A stretch of 64,000 nt of DNA, taken from positions 5,270,001 to 5,334,000 of the forward strand of contig NZ_AP018254.1 in NCBI RefSeq assembly GCF_002368395.1, given 5' to 3'. Positions 9,566 to 17,606 of the stretch are shown here, in pieces. The notes beneath the pieces were generated by a model. The model worked only from the letters and a program-made list of their open reading frames with translations. It was not told the DNA's origin and did not search any database. Within the stretch, counting starts at the first letter, position 1. Every line of letters begins with the position of its first letter. Both the position numbers and the translations under genes were made by a program. This DNA is from Calothrix sp. NIES-3974. GTDB taxonomy: Bacteria > Cyanobacteriota > Cyanobacteriia > Cyanobacteriales > Nostocaceae.

Positions 9566-10115
9566 TTGGGATTTTGGATTATAGTTTGCACGCTGAGATA
9601 TTTTTCTTGGGGTTTGTTGACGGTTGACCTTTAGGGATTTATCTCAACTAAAATCTCACTGATTGACCGTGGAAAGTATATCTAAATAATCCGGAAATAG
9701 ATTTGAGATGTCTCTAACCTGGGTGGAGATTCCCTCTGAGTCAAGAGTTTAGCTTTGAGGTCTATGTCTGGATTTTGGATTATCCAAAAGCTCTGAATTG
9801 TTCAAACACTTTTATGCGCTGGACTGGAGCAAAATATTTATCTTGTTAATTCCCCAGATGGTAAAATGTGATTTTAAATACATAGAGTTTCAGATACATA
9901 ATTTTACTGAGGGAAAATATACGGATAGGGTGATGCTACTCCAGAACAGAAGAATATTACAGAGCGTGAAATTTGCATCAGGGTGAGTACTTAATTAGGG
10001 CTTGCTAACTTCCTTATTGAGCAAGTAGGTAGATTCATCAGTGGAACCAATTGGGAAGTTATGTGACTAAAAATTTCAGGGTCAAAATAAAGAGTTACGT
10101 ACAGGAGTAGAATTA
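9566..10115. other. intergenic region inside the HEP island, 550 bp
   Basis: AT-rich DNA with a copy of the TTGACGG-type short repeat near 9616 and a TTTTGGATT repeat. A 62-codon open frame at 9798-9986 has no protein-like composition. A promoter for the next gene may lie here. Confidence 0.4.
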
Positions 10116-11471
10116 ATGATTATTGTCGATCGCGCATTACAAGCACGGGCAGAAGCTGGTAATCCCGTGAAGGTGGGGATGATTGGTGCGGGTTTCATGG
10201 GACGGGGAATTGCGAACCAAATTATTAACTCCGTACCGGGAATGGAATTGGTAGCAATTTTTAACCGTAATTTGGAAGCTGCCAAACGTGCTTACGCTGA
10301 GGCAGGTATCGAATCAGTTCAAGAAGTCACCAATATCACCCAACTAGAAGACGCGATCGCTCGCGGTGCATATGCGGTCACTGATGATGCTATGTTATTA
10401 TGTCGCGCTCAGGGTTTGGATGCCTTGATTGAAGTCACAGGGGCTGTGGAATTTGGCGCACAGGTGGTCATGGAGGCGATCGCAAACCACAAACATGTGG
10501 TGATGATGAATGCGGAATTAGATGGGACAATTGGTTGTATTCTCAAGGTTTACGCTGATAAAGCGGGGGTGATTCTCACTGCTTGTGATGGGGATCAACC
10601 GGGAGTACAGGCGAATCTATACCGATTTGTGAAAAGTATCGGTTTAACTCCCCTGCTGTGCGGTAATATCAAAGGCTTGCAAGACCCCTACCGCAATCCT
10701 ACCACCCAGGAAGCCTTTGCACGGCAGTGGAAACAAAAAGCCCACATGGTGACTAGCTTCGCCGATGGCACCAAAATTTCCTTTGAGCAGGCAATCGTGG
10801 CGAATGCGACTGGGATGACCATTGCTAAACGGGGTATGATTGGTTACGACTTTAATCGCCACAAAGAGGAGCTAATTGAGCGGTTTAATCTCAACTATAC
10901 TGGTCATGTGGACGATATCACCAAAATGTATGACGTGGAGCAACTCAAGGCGCTTGGTGGTATCGTTGATTACGTTGTCGGTGTCAAACCTGGTCCGGGT
11001 GTGTTTGTATTTGCAACCCATGACGACCCGAAACAACAGCACTATTTAAACCTTTATAAACTTGGGGAAGGACCACTATACAGTTTCTATACCCCTTACC
11101 ACCTGTGTCATTTTGAAGTGCCGATTTCCGTGGCTCGTGTCGTCCTCTGCCAAGATTCTGTCCTCAGTCCCCTGGGAGCGCCCCAGGTAGATGTGGTTAC
11201 CACCGCCAAAATTGACCTGAAGGCTGGAGAAACCCTAGATGGTATTGGCTACTACATGACCTACGGACAGTGTGAGCGCTCAGATATTACCAGAGAGCAA
11301 AAACTATTACCAATGGGATTAGCGGAAGGATGTCGTCTCAAACGGGATATCCCCAAAGATCAAGTACTCACCTACGATGATGTCGAACTGCCGACGGGTA
11401 GACTGTGCGATCGCCTACGCGCGGAACAAGATGCCTATTTTGCCCCTCAAAAAGTAATGGCAGCAGTTTAA
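10116..11471 (+). CDS. homoserine-dehydrogenase-like NAD(P)-dependent oxidoreductase with SAF domain
   Basis: A 451-residue protein. VKVGMIGAGFMGRGIANQI (18-36) is a Rossmann NAD(P) loop, followed by a homoserine-dehydrogenase-like middle (ACDGDQPGVQANLYRFV, GNIKGLQDPYRNP). The C-terminal part (LPMGLAEGCRLKRDIPKDQVLTYDDVELP) resembles an SAF domain, as found in FlgA/NeuB-type proteins. Such fusions occur in nucleotide-sugar and branched-sugar clusters. The reaction is not established; reduction or aldol-type chemistry on a keto sugar or a C-branch is possible. GGAG stands about 10 bases before the ATG. By position it corresponds to Anabaena alr2831. It ends the sugar-nucleotide block and is followed by a long-range inverted repeat. 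Confidence 0.8.
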   Translation: MIIVDRALQARAEAGNPVKVGMIGAGFMGRGIANQIINSVPGMELVAIFNRNLEAAKRAYAEAGIESVQEVTNITQLEDAIARGAYAVTDDAMLLCRAQGLDALIEVTGAVEFGAQVVMEAIANHKHVVMMNAELDGTIGCILKVYADKAGVILTACDGDQPGVQANLYRFVKSIGLTPLLCGNIKGLQDPYRNPTTQEAFARQWKQKAHMVTSFADGTKISFEQAIVANATGMTIAKRGMIGYDFNRHKEELIERFNLNYTGHVDDITKMYDVEQLKALGGIVDYVVGVKPGPGVFVFATHDDPKQQHYLNLYKLGEGPLYSFYTPYHLCHFEVPISVARVVLCQDSVLSPLGAPQVDVVTTAKIDLKAGETLDGIGYYMTYGQCERSDITREQKLLPMGLAEGCRLKRDIPKDQVLTYDDVELPTGRLCDRLRAEQDAYFAPQKVMAAV

Positions 11472-11486
11472 ACTCCGTAAATCCTC

Positions 11487-11617
11487 GTAAATCGTGCAAC
11501 CGAATTATTTAGATTTGATATTTTTAGTTTTAAATGTCTGTAAATATATCCAGATGACATGCATTTAGACCTAGGAGTAATCATAATATAAAGAAACCGT
11601 CGGTTGCGACGATTTAC
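11487..11617. repeat. long-range inverted repeat 3' of the homoserine-dehydrogenase-like gene
   Basis: GTAAATCGTGCAACCGA (11487-11503) is the reverse complement of TCGGTTGCGACGATTTAC (11600-11617) apart from one bulged base, with about 96 bases between. The right arm also contains its own small hairpin (CGTCG, GTTG, CGACG). It may fold in the mRNA or be the ends of a small decayed element. Confidence 0.5.
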
Positions 11618-11717
11618 AAAGGTGTAGGGCACAATCACACTGGTTATATAGCTTTAAAAATAAATTATATTAACTGATTTATTTGCAATTTCACCAATCT
11701 AAGTTACGTAACCTGTC

Positions 11718-11796
11718 TTTCTCACAATTTCCTAAAACCGATAGGGAGTAGGGAATAGTGATTAGGGAGTAGAAGGGAAATTAATCCTTCACTCAA
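11718..11796. repeat. 79-bp dispersed repeat, copy A
   Basis: This stretch starts TTTCTCACAA, contains AGGGAGTAGGGAATAG and ends ATTAATCC..ACTCAA. It matches 15321-15399 over its whole length with scattered differences. The two copies bracket the GT4 and Wzc-like genes of the HEP island. Confidence 0.7.
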
Positions 11797-11949
11797 GACT
11801 CATAACTTACTTGTGAGAAATCCGGGGTAACTCAAGGGAGAAAACTATCACAATAGAATTCGCATTTATTTGGCGATTGACCATTAGAGACACACCCAGA
11901 TGTGGAGGCATTATGCCAACTCATATTCAAAAACTCAGGGAATACTGAT

Positions 11950-13044
11950 ATGAAAATTGCTCTCGTCCATGATTATTTAACCCAGCGTGGTGGGGCAGAG
12001 CGTGTATTTGAACTACTATGTAAACGCTACCCCGACGCTGATATATATACATCATTATATGACCGCGATCGCACCATTGATTTAGGCGACCGGATTGTTA
12101 ATACCACCTTTTTACAAAAAATCCCTGGTGCAGCCAAATACTTTCGCCTCATGGCACCCTTTTATTTTCCGGCATTTCGGTCTCTGGATTTACAAGACTA
12201 CGATCTAATCATTAGCAGTAGTACCAGTTTTGCGAAGGCGGTCAAAAAAAAGCCCGGTGCCAAACATATTTGTTTTTGTCACAATATCACACGGTTTTTG
12301 TGGGATACGGAAACCTATTTGCGAGAATATGGAGATTACCGTTACTTTGCCCCTTTAATTGAACAAATTTTTGGGGTGATGCGTAAAGTGGATCTGTCCT
12401 ATTCCCAGGAACCAGACCTATACATTGCCAATTCTAGCATTGTCGCCCGTCGGATTCAAAAAACCTACGGCAAACAAGCCATCGTCATTAATTATCCGAT
12501 TGATACGCACAAATTCACCTATTCTAACGTCAAAGACGAATATTACCTTGCTTCTGCCCGAATGATTAGCTATAAACGACTAGATATCATAATTGAAGCA
12601 TTCAATTGGTTAGGATGGCGATTATTAATTTCTGGTGATGGTCCAGAACGGGAAAGACTACAAGCTAGGGCAATGCCAAACGTGGAATTTTTAGGACATG
12701 TTAGTGACGCTAAACGCACACAACTGTTTGCTGAGGCTAAATCAGTAATCGTTGCAGCTTTAGAAGACTATGGATTAGTACCAGTAGAAGCAAATGCTAG
12801 TGGTACACCCGTAGTTGCCTACGGAGCAGGTGGAGTTTTAGACACCCAAATTCCCGGTAAAACCGGCGTATTTTTCAAACGTCAGACCCCGGAATCATTG
12901 CAAGCTGCCTTGATGGAAGCTGAAGCCACAAACTGGAATTACGAAATTATACGTAATCATGCCGTCCAAAACTTTTCCGAGGAAGCCTTTTTCGGCAAAG
13001 TCAACCAAGTAATTGCACAGGCTTGTAGCTTGCAAAAATCATAA
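11950..13044 (+). CDS. glycosyltransferase family 4 (HEP island)
   Basis: A 364-residue GT-B glycosyltransferase. The N-terminus MKIALVHDYLTQRGGAERVF is typical of GT4 enzymes of the mannosyltransferase type. In the C-terminal half, SGDGPERERLQ (donor phosphate contact) and EDYGLVPVEANASGTPVVAY (the E-x7-E donor-binding motif) are present. No membrane segments; it would work on the cytoplasmic face, adding a sugar to a lipid-linked oligosaccharide. The ATG at 11950 is preferred because the first strand begins there and AGGGA lies 8 bases before it; an upstream in-frame ATG at 11902 would add 16 unrelated residues. By order it matches Anabaena alr2832. Confidence 0.88.
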   Translation: MKIALVHDYLTQRGGAERVFELLCKRYPDADIYTSLYDRDRTIDLGDRIVNTTFLQKIPGAAKYFRLMAPFYFPAFRSLDLQDYDLIISSSTSFAKAVKKKPGAKHICFCHNITRFLWDTETYLREYGDYRYFAPLIEQIFGVMRKVDLSYSQEPDLYIANSSIVARRIQKTYGKQAIVINYPIDTHKFTYSNVKDEYYLASARMISYKRLDIIIEAFNWLGWRLLISGDGPERERLQARAMPNVEFLGHVSDAKRTQLFAEAKSVIVAALEDYGLVPVEANASGTPVVAYGAGGVLDTQIPGKTGVFFKRQTPESLQAALMEAEATNWNYEIIRNHAVQNFSEEAFFGKVNQVIAQACSLQKS

Positions 13045-13073
13045 ACTGATTTGTTAGCTGAGGGATAAAAAAA

Positions 13074-15308
13074 GTGATTCAGACCACAGTCAATCCAGTT
13101 CTCAAACCAGCCACGGATAACGATCCGGGGTATGGACAATTGTTTGCGATTTTAGTCAGGCGATTTCCTTGGTTTTTAGGAGTTTTCTTAGCTTCGATTG
13201 CGATCGCCGGATTCATCACCAAACGAACTCCAAGCACCTATCAAAGTGGAATGCAACTGCTGGTCGAACCCAACTTTAGGGGTAAACAGCAAGGTGGTGA
13301 GGTTTCTGGAACCCAATTTACCGACCCCAGTATCGAGATCGACACGGCGACACAGTTAAATTTGATGCGTAATACCGAACACATCCAAAAAGCTGTGGCC
13401 ATGTTGGAAGCGGATTATCCCGACCTGACGGTTGAGCGGGTACGGCGCTCCTTAGTGTTATCCCAAGTTAAGGAAAAAGAAGATAACGTCGCCACCAAAA
13501 TATTTGACGCAAAATATACCGACACAGACCCGGTAAAAACCCAACGTGTTCTCGAAGCCCTGCAAAAAGTCTATTTAGAATACAACGAACAACAGCAGGA
13601 AGATCGCCTCAGCAAAGGTTTGAAGGTGATTAACGAACAACTCGAACGGGTGCGCAAAGACCTAGCGGATTCGGAAACCCGATTACTGAGATTCCGTAAA
13701 ACCCAAAACCTAACTGATCCGGAATCCCAAGTCAAAAATCTTGAGCAGGAATTAGCGGTAATTGAACAGGAACGACGTAATGTCCGCGCTCAACACAATG
13801 AGGTTCTAGCAAGATACAATTCCTTAAGGACTCAGTTGCAACGCACACCCCAAAACGCCCTGGTATCAGCCCGCTTAAGCCAATCAACCCGCTACCAATC
13901 ATTGCTCAACGAGATCCAAAAAACCAATTTAGCCCTGGAACAGGAAAGGTTACGGTTTACCGATGAGGCTCCCAGTGTAGTTAAACTCGTGGAACAGCGT
14001 CAACGCCAACAAATACTCCTCCAACAGGAAGTTGCCAAAACCTTGGGAGGAGACCCCAATGCAATTAACCAGGTGATTACCAACGACCTGCAATCCCAAG
14101 GTAATGATAGCCAAATTGACTTGAATTTGGCAGCCCAACTAGTGGAAGCTCAAACCAATATTTTCGGGTTACAAGCTCGCGACCAAACCTTGAACCAAAA
14201 AGAAAATCAAGTGCGAGCTGAATTAAAACGCTATCCGGCTCTGTTGGCGGAATTTAACCGCTTACAGCCCCTTGTCAACCTCAATCGCCAAAGATTAGAG
14301 GAATTGCTGAGGGCAGAACAAAAACTCCGTCAGGAATTGGATAAGGGTGGATTTGTTTGGGAAGTGGTGGAAAAACCCCAAAAAGGTATTTTTCAGGGAC
14401 CAAACATGCAGCAGAACTTGATGCTAGGAGGTGTGGTCGGTTTAATTTTAGGGGGAATTACCGCCGCAATCCGGGAAGCTTCCGATGATGCTGTCCACAC
14501 AACTGCCGAACTAGAAAAACAATTTGCCATTCCCGTACTGGGTACTACCCCCAAACTGCCACCCGCAAGGAACCGGGATTCGGTGATCAAATTACCCTTC
14601 GGCAAACCCGATGCATCAGCACCTTGGACGATTCAAGTTCTCCAGTCTTCTCCCCGATGGGAATCCTTGGATTTAATTTACAAAAATATTGAGTTGCTCA
14701 ACTCCGTAACAGCGCTCAAATCATTGATGGTGACATCAGCTTTACCGGACGATGGTAAATCCGCTTTAGCTCTGGGATTAGCCATGAGTGCAGCTAGATT
14801 ACATAAACGCGTCCTGCTGATTGATGCCAATCTCCGGGAACCGAGTTTACATAAACAATTAAACCTACCCAACGAACAGGGTTTATCCACCTTACTAGCA
14901 AACGATGTGGATTTGCCCAACCAGATTAGTATCCAATCCTCCGGTTCCTCGTTTATTGATATACTGACAGCAGGTCCTGTACCAGCTGACCCAGCCAACC
15001 TACTCAGTTCTCCCCGAATGAACCAATTAATGGCCACCTTCGAGGATAATTACGATTTAGTCTTGGTTGATGCACCCCATGTTTTGGGTATTGTTGATGC
15101 CTTATTAGCTGGTTCTGCTTGTCGCAGCACAATTATGGTTGCAAGCATTGGTCGAATCACGCGATCGCAATTAGCCCAAGCTACAGCAATGTTAACCAAA
15201 CTGAATTTAATTGGGGTAGTTGCCAACGGAGTTAGTAATTCCGATAGCACCTATATTCCTTACAACCAGCAACATCGTTTAGCCCTGCAACAAGCTGTCG
15301 AAAAGTAA
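13074..15308 (+). CDS. Wzc-like polysaccharide co-polymerase with BY-kinase domain (HEP island)
   Basis: A 744-residue inner-membrane protein. A first membrane segment near 32-50 is followed by a Wzz-type external region with long coiled coils (about 150-420) and a second segment near 445-465. The cytoplasmic ATPase has Walker A ALPDDGKS (about 555-562), Walker A' VLLIDANLREP (about 580) and Walker B DLVLVDAPH (about 661). This is the layout of tyrosine autokinases that set polysaccharide chain length. The C-terminus lacks a tyrosine cluster, showing only two Tyr near STYIPYN, so autophosphorylation may be weak or absent. The start is GTG at 13074 with GAGGG upstream, 29 bases after the GT4 gene. 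It matches Anabaena alr2833 in position. Confidence 0.88.
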   Translation: MIQTTVNPVLKPATDNDPGYGQLFAILVRRFPWFLGVFLASIAIAGFITKRTPSTYQSGMQLLVEPNFRGKQQGGEVSGTQFTDPSIEIDTATQLNLMRNTEHIQKAVAMLEADYPDLTVERVRRSLVLSQVKEKEDNVATKIFDAKYTDTDPVKTQRVLEALQKVYLEYNEQQQEDRLSKGLKVINEQLERVRKDLADSETRLLRFRKTQNLTDPESQVKNLEQELAVIEQERRNVRAQHNEVLARYNSLRTQLQRTPQNALVSARLSQSTRYQSLLNEIQKTNLALEQERLRFTDEAPSVVKLVEQRQRQQILLQQEVAKTLGGDPNAINQVITNDLQSQGNDSQIDLNLAAQLVEAQTNIFGLQARDQTLNQKENQVRAELKRYPALLAEFNRLQPLVNLNRQRLEELLRAEQKLRQELDKGGFVWEVVEKPQKGIFQGPNMQQNLMLGGVVGLILGGITAAIREASDDAVHTTAELEKQFAIPVLGTTPKLPPARNRDSVIKLPFGKPDASAPWTIQVLQSSPRWESLDLIYKNIELLNSVTALKSLMVTSALPDDGKSALALGLAMSAARLHKRVLLIDANLREPSLHKQLNLPNEQGLSTLLANDVDLPNQISIQSSGSSFIDILTAGPVPADPANLLSSPRMNQLMATFEDNYDLVLVDAPHVLGIVDALLAGSACRSTIMVASIGRITRSQLAQATAMLTKLNLIGVVANGVSNSDSTYIPYNQQHRLALQQAVEK

Positions 15309-15320
15309 TCATCACCAGGA

Positions 15321-15399
15321 TTTCTCACAAATCCCTAAAACTGACAGGAAGTAGGGAATGGGGAATAGGGAATAGTAGGAAAATTAATCCATTACTCAA
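15321..15399. repeat. 79-bp dispersed repeat, copy B
   Basis: Near copy of 11718-11796. It contains GTAGGGAATGGGGAATAGGG and ends with ATTACTCAA. It lies just after the stop codon of the Wzc-like gene. Confidence 0.7.
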
Positions 15400-16193
15400 C
15401 CCTTACCCTCACTTACTTCAAATGTAGGGTGACAGTTTTTGGTTTTTAGTCTTTGTTATATTCCTCAATATCGATACAACTATAAAACATGCGATTTCCT
15501 CCTGTAATCAGGACGCGATCGCATTTTTTATTTGCCTATTGCCTATCTTCAATTAAAAAGTTCTGTATCCTTTTAATTCAGCAATCAATAAACCTACAGC
15601 TTTCAGTCAGCCCCCATGTTGTTGGGACACAACCAAACAATAAAATAGCTTATTCCCACTCCCTCCGCATCAAGGGAGTACGAATATTCACTGGTTTTTG
15701 GTGAAAAAATACAAAGAAAACAAATTCATCTGTAGGATAATGCTATAATCATCATTGAGAATTTATAGTTAAAAACTACGTATTTACCCAGTTTTGACAG
15801 TTTATCACAGCTTAATAATTCCGGCAGCGAGCAGCCGAGAAATTAAAGACTGAATAAAGAATGAACCTAATATTTTGTCATCAGTAAAGATGTTAGGTAT
15901 CCTAGAAATTAAGCAATCTGCAAAAAATACAAACAATCAGCAGTAGAAATCCGCAATCTTGTGGAAATCAACCTCTGAAAAAATAAGTAATTAGGCAAAC
16001 AGGTCTGCTCAAGAAATCCCCCAACCAGTAGCAAAACTTCAGTAGAAAAACTGTCCACCGCCCTTGCAACCGTATCAGTATTTTTTGGGAAAGCTGGGAA
16101 TATATAATTTGCAAGCATTACTAGCATCAATTCGCCTATACAGTGGACTATCTTCCAGTCCAAGTGTCTGACAATCAATTAAGTATAATCAAT
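15400..16193. other. leader region of hepC
   Basis: About 790 bases between the Wzc-like gene and hepC. A 71-codon frame at 15489-15704 looks non-coding (no domain, poor composition). No clear promoter boxes or known operators were recognised, but such a long leader upstream of a developmentally controlled gene is likely to be regulatory. Confidence 0.4.
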
Positions 16194-16982
16194 ATGAAAA
16201 CCTCCATAATTCCGAAATTAGACAATGCTCCCAGAATTGAGAACAGTTACAACAGTCGAGATTTCACCGAAAATAAATTAGAAAATACTAGCGACTCCCC
16301 CTACTGTAGTTTGAAATGGCGGATGGGACAACTATTAGTTTTGCCAGCAGGACAACAAAAACAACCTTACTTACCAGCACTTGATAATACTGAGAACCTA
16401 GTTAAATGCCTCAAACATTCTCCTGTTAGCATAGTTCGTTTAGATCCCCATCTGGGAGAATATCGAATCAAAACCTGGACACAAGCCTGCGCACAAGCGG
16501 AAAAACCAGTTTATTTAAATATATCCCGATTAGAAAGACATTTTCAATCACCAAGCAACTTGAGCCAACCTGTGCAATTGGTGCTGGAATGGATAGTCGC
16601 ATTGATATTGCTAATTGCTCTGAGTCCAGTTTTTTTGTGCTTGGTTACGGTGATGCAAATATATTCTCCCGGTGAAGTATTTTCTCCAGAATGGTATGTT
16701 GGCAAAAGAGGAAAAATCTTTCAGCGACTCAAACTCCATATCCAGGATGAAAACAACTTAGTAACTTGGACACTTTGCAAATTAGGTTTAGATAACCTAC
16801 CCCAACTGATCAATGTTCTGCGTGGGGAAATCTCCTTGTTTGGACACCGGGGTTGGTCTCTAGAGGAGGTATTAGAACAAAACCGGGAATTTTCACAAAG
16901 CAAAGGATTTTTCGGAATTACCAGCAAGTGGCAAATTGAATCAGATACTAAAGTACTACATTTAGATAGTCAAACCCTGTAA
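16194..16982 (+). CDS. hepC: HepC-like bacterial sugar transferase
   Basis: A 262-residue protein from the ATG at 16194; an in-frame GTG at 16143 would add 17 residues, and neither start has a strong ribosome-binding site. A variable N-terminal part is followed by one membrane segment (about 130-155, IVALILLIALSPVFLCLVTV) and a bacterial sugar-transferase domain (SPGEVF, GKRGKIF, NLPQLINVLRGEISLFG). Such proteins transfer sugar-1-phosphate to polyprenyl phosphate. Against the family, KFRSM has become KLHIQ, the catalytic DE dyad reads D200-N201, and GPRP reads GHRG. The active site therefore looks degenerate. It sits just upstream of hepA, as in Anabaena alr2834, whose product is needed for the heterocyst polysaccharide layer. 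Confidence 0.85.
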   Translation: MKTSIIPKLDNAPRIENSYNSRDFTENKLENTSDSPYCSLKWRMGQLLVLPAGQQKQPYLPALDNTENLVKCLKHSPVSIVRLDPHLGEYRIKTWTQACAQAEKPVYLNISRLERHFQSPSNLSQPVQLVLEWIVALILLIALSPVFLCLVTVMQIYSPGEVFSPEWYVGKRGKIFQRLKLHIQDENNLVTWTLCKLGLDNLPQLINVLRGEISLFGHRGWSLEEVLEQNREFSQSKGFFGITSKWQIESDTKVLHLDSQTL

Positions 16983-17063
16983 TTTGCAAATTGGATTAGG
17001 GGATTGTCGCTGGAATCTGGTAATCCCCACCAAAAGAAGGAAGATGTTGGGAAAACAAACTAG

Positions 17064-17090
17064 AAACCCGACTGAGGAAGTCGGGTTTTT
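17064..17090 (+). terminator. rho-independent terminator after hepC
   Basis: AAACCCGACT, a short loop, then AGTCGGGTTT and a run of T. The hairpin lies about 80 bases after the hepC stop codon and separates hepC from hepA transcription. Confidence 0.85.
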
Positions 17091-17606
17091 CAGTAAGCAA
17101 TTTTCTACCCATATATTAAAGTATTTGTTTAAAGTATTCATGAGGTATTGATACTAGTCATACTTAGTGCCAAGATTAAGTAGTGTAAAAAATGTCATTA
17201 ACTATAACTATGTAAGTAGGTGGTGAAAATTATCTTTGAGATCAGGGAGTAGGGAGCATTGAGTAGGAGTAAGACTTTGAACCGAATGTCGGTTACATTG
17301 CGATTTTATGTTGAATTGCACCTACTACTTATTAACTAATCAATATTTTCAGATTTTGTGCAGAGTCGGCAAATTCATTGATGAAAATACTCCAAATCAT
17401 CCATAGACACCTAGTTGCTTCTTGCCAAAGTCATCAAAAACACTTTATTCCAGTCGCTAAACTAATTAAATTATTTATCCTATCCTAACTAACTGCAAAA
17501 TTTAATTCTCTATCTCTTGCCAAACTGACAACACCTTAACCTGATATTAATAAGGTTGCATCAAAATCGATTATTCTGTAATGGCGAATTAAACGTATAA
17601 AAAATT
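17091..17606. promoter_or_regulatory. hepA upstream region
   Basis: About 515 bases between the hepC terminator and the hepA start. In Anabaena the hepA promoter region is long and developmentally regulated (HepR and DevH have been implicated), which is established knowledge. Here no binding site was identified with confidence. The region contains one copy of a 66-bp dispersed repeat. Confidence 0.5.
17266..17331. repeat. 66-bp dispersed repeat, copy 1 (upstream of hepA)
   Basis: Begins GGAGTAAGACTTTGAACCGA and contains CGGTTACATTGCG and TTTTATGTTGAATTG. It matches 39332-39398 with only about six differences. It carries a small inverted pair, ACCGA and TCGGT. Confidence 0.7.

Noticed and set aside
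9690-9695. TCCGGA (DIF+-like) motif before the homoserine-dehydrogenase-like gene; another at 19579-19584
   Set aside because: DIF+ motifs mark heterocyst promoters, but -10 boxes at the proper spacing are weak or missing here and a 6-base match is expected by chance.
9798-9986. 62-codon plus-strand frame between HEP genes
   Set aside because: No ribosome-binding site and random-looking composition.
15489-15704. 71-codon frame upstream of hepC
   Set aside because: Rich in rare residues for a gene start (RTRSHFLFAY), no known fold; likely part of the hepC leader.
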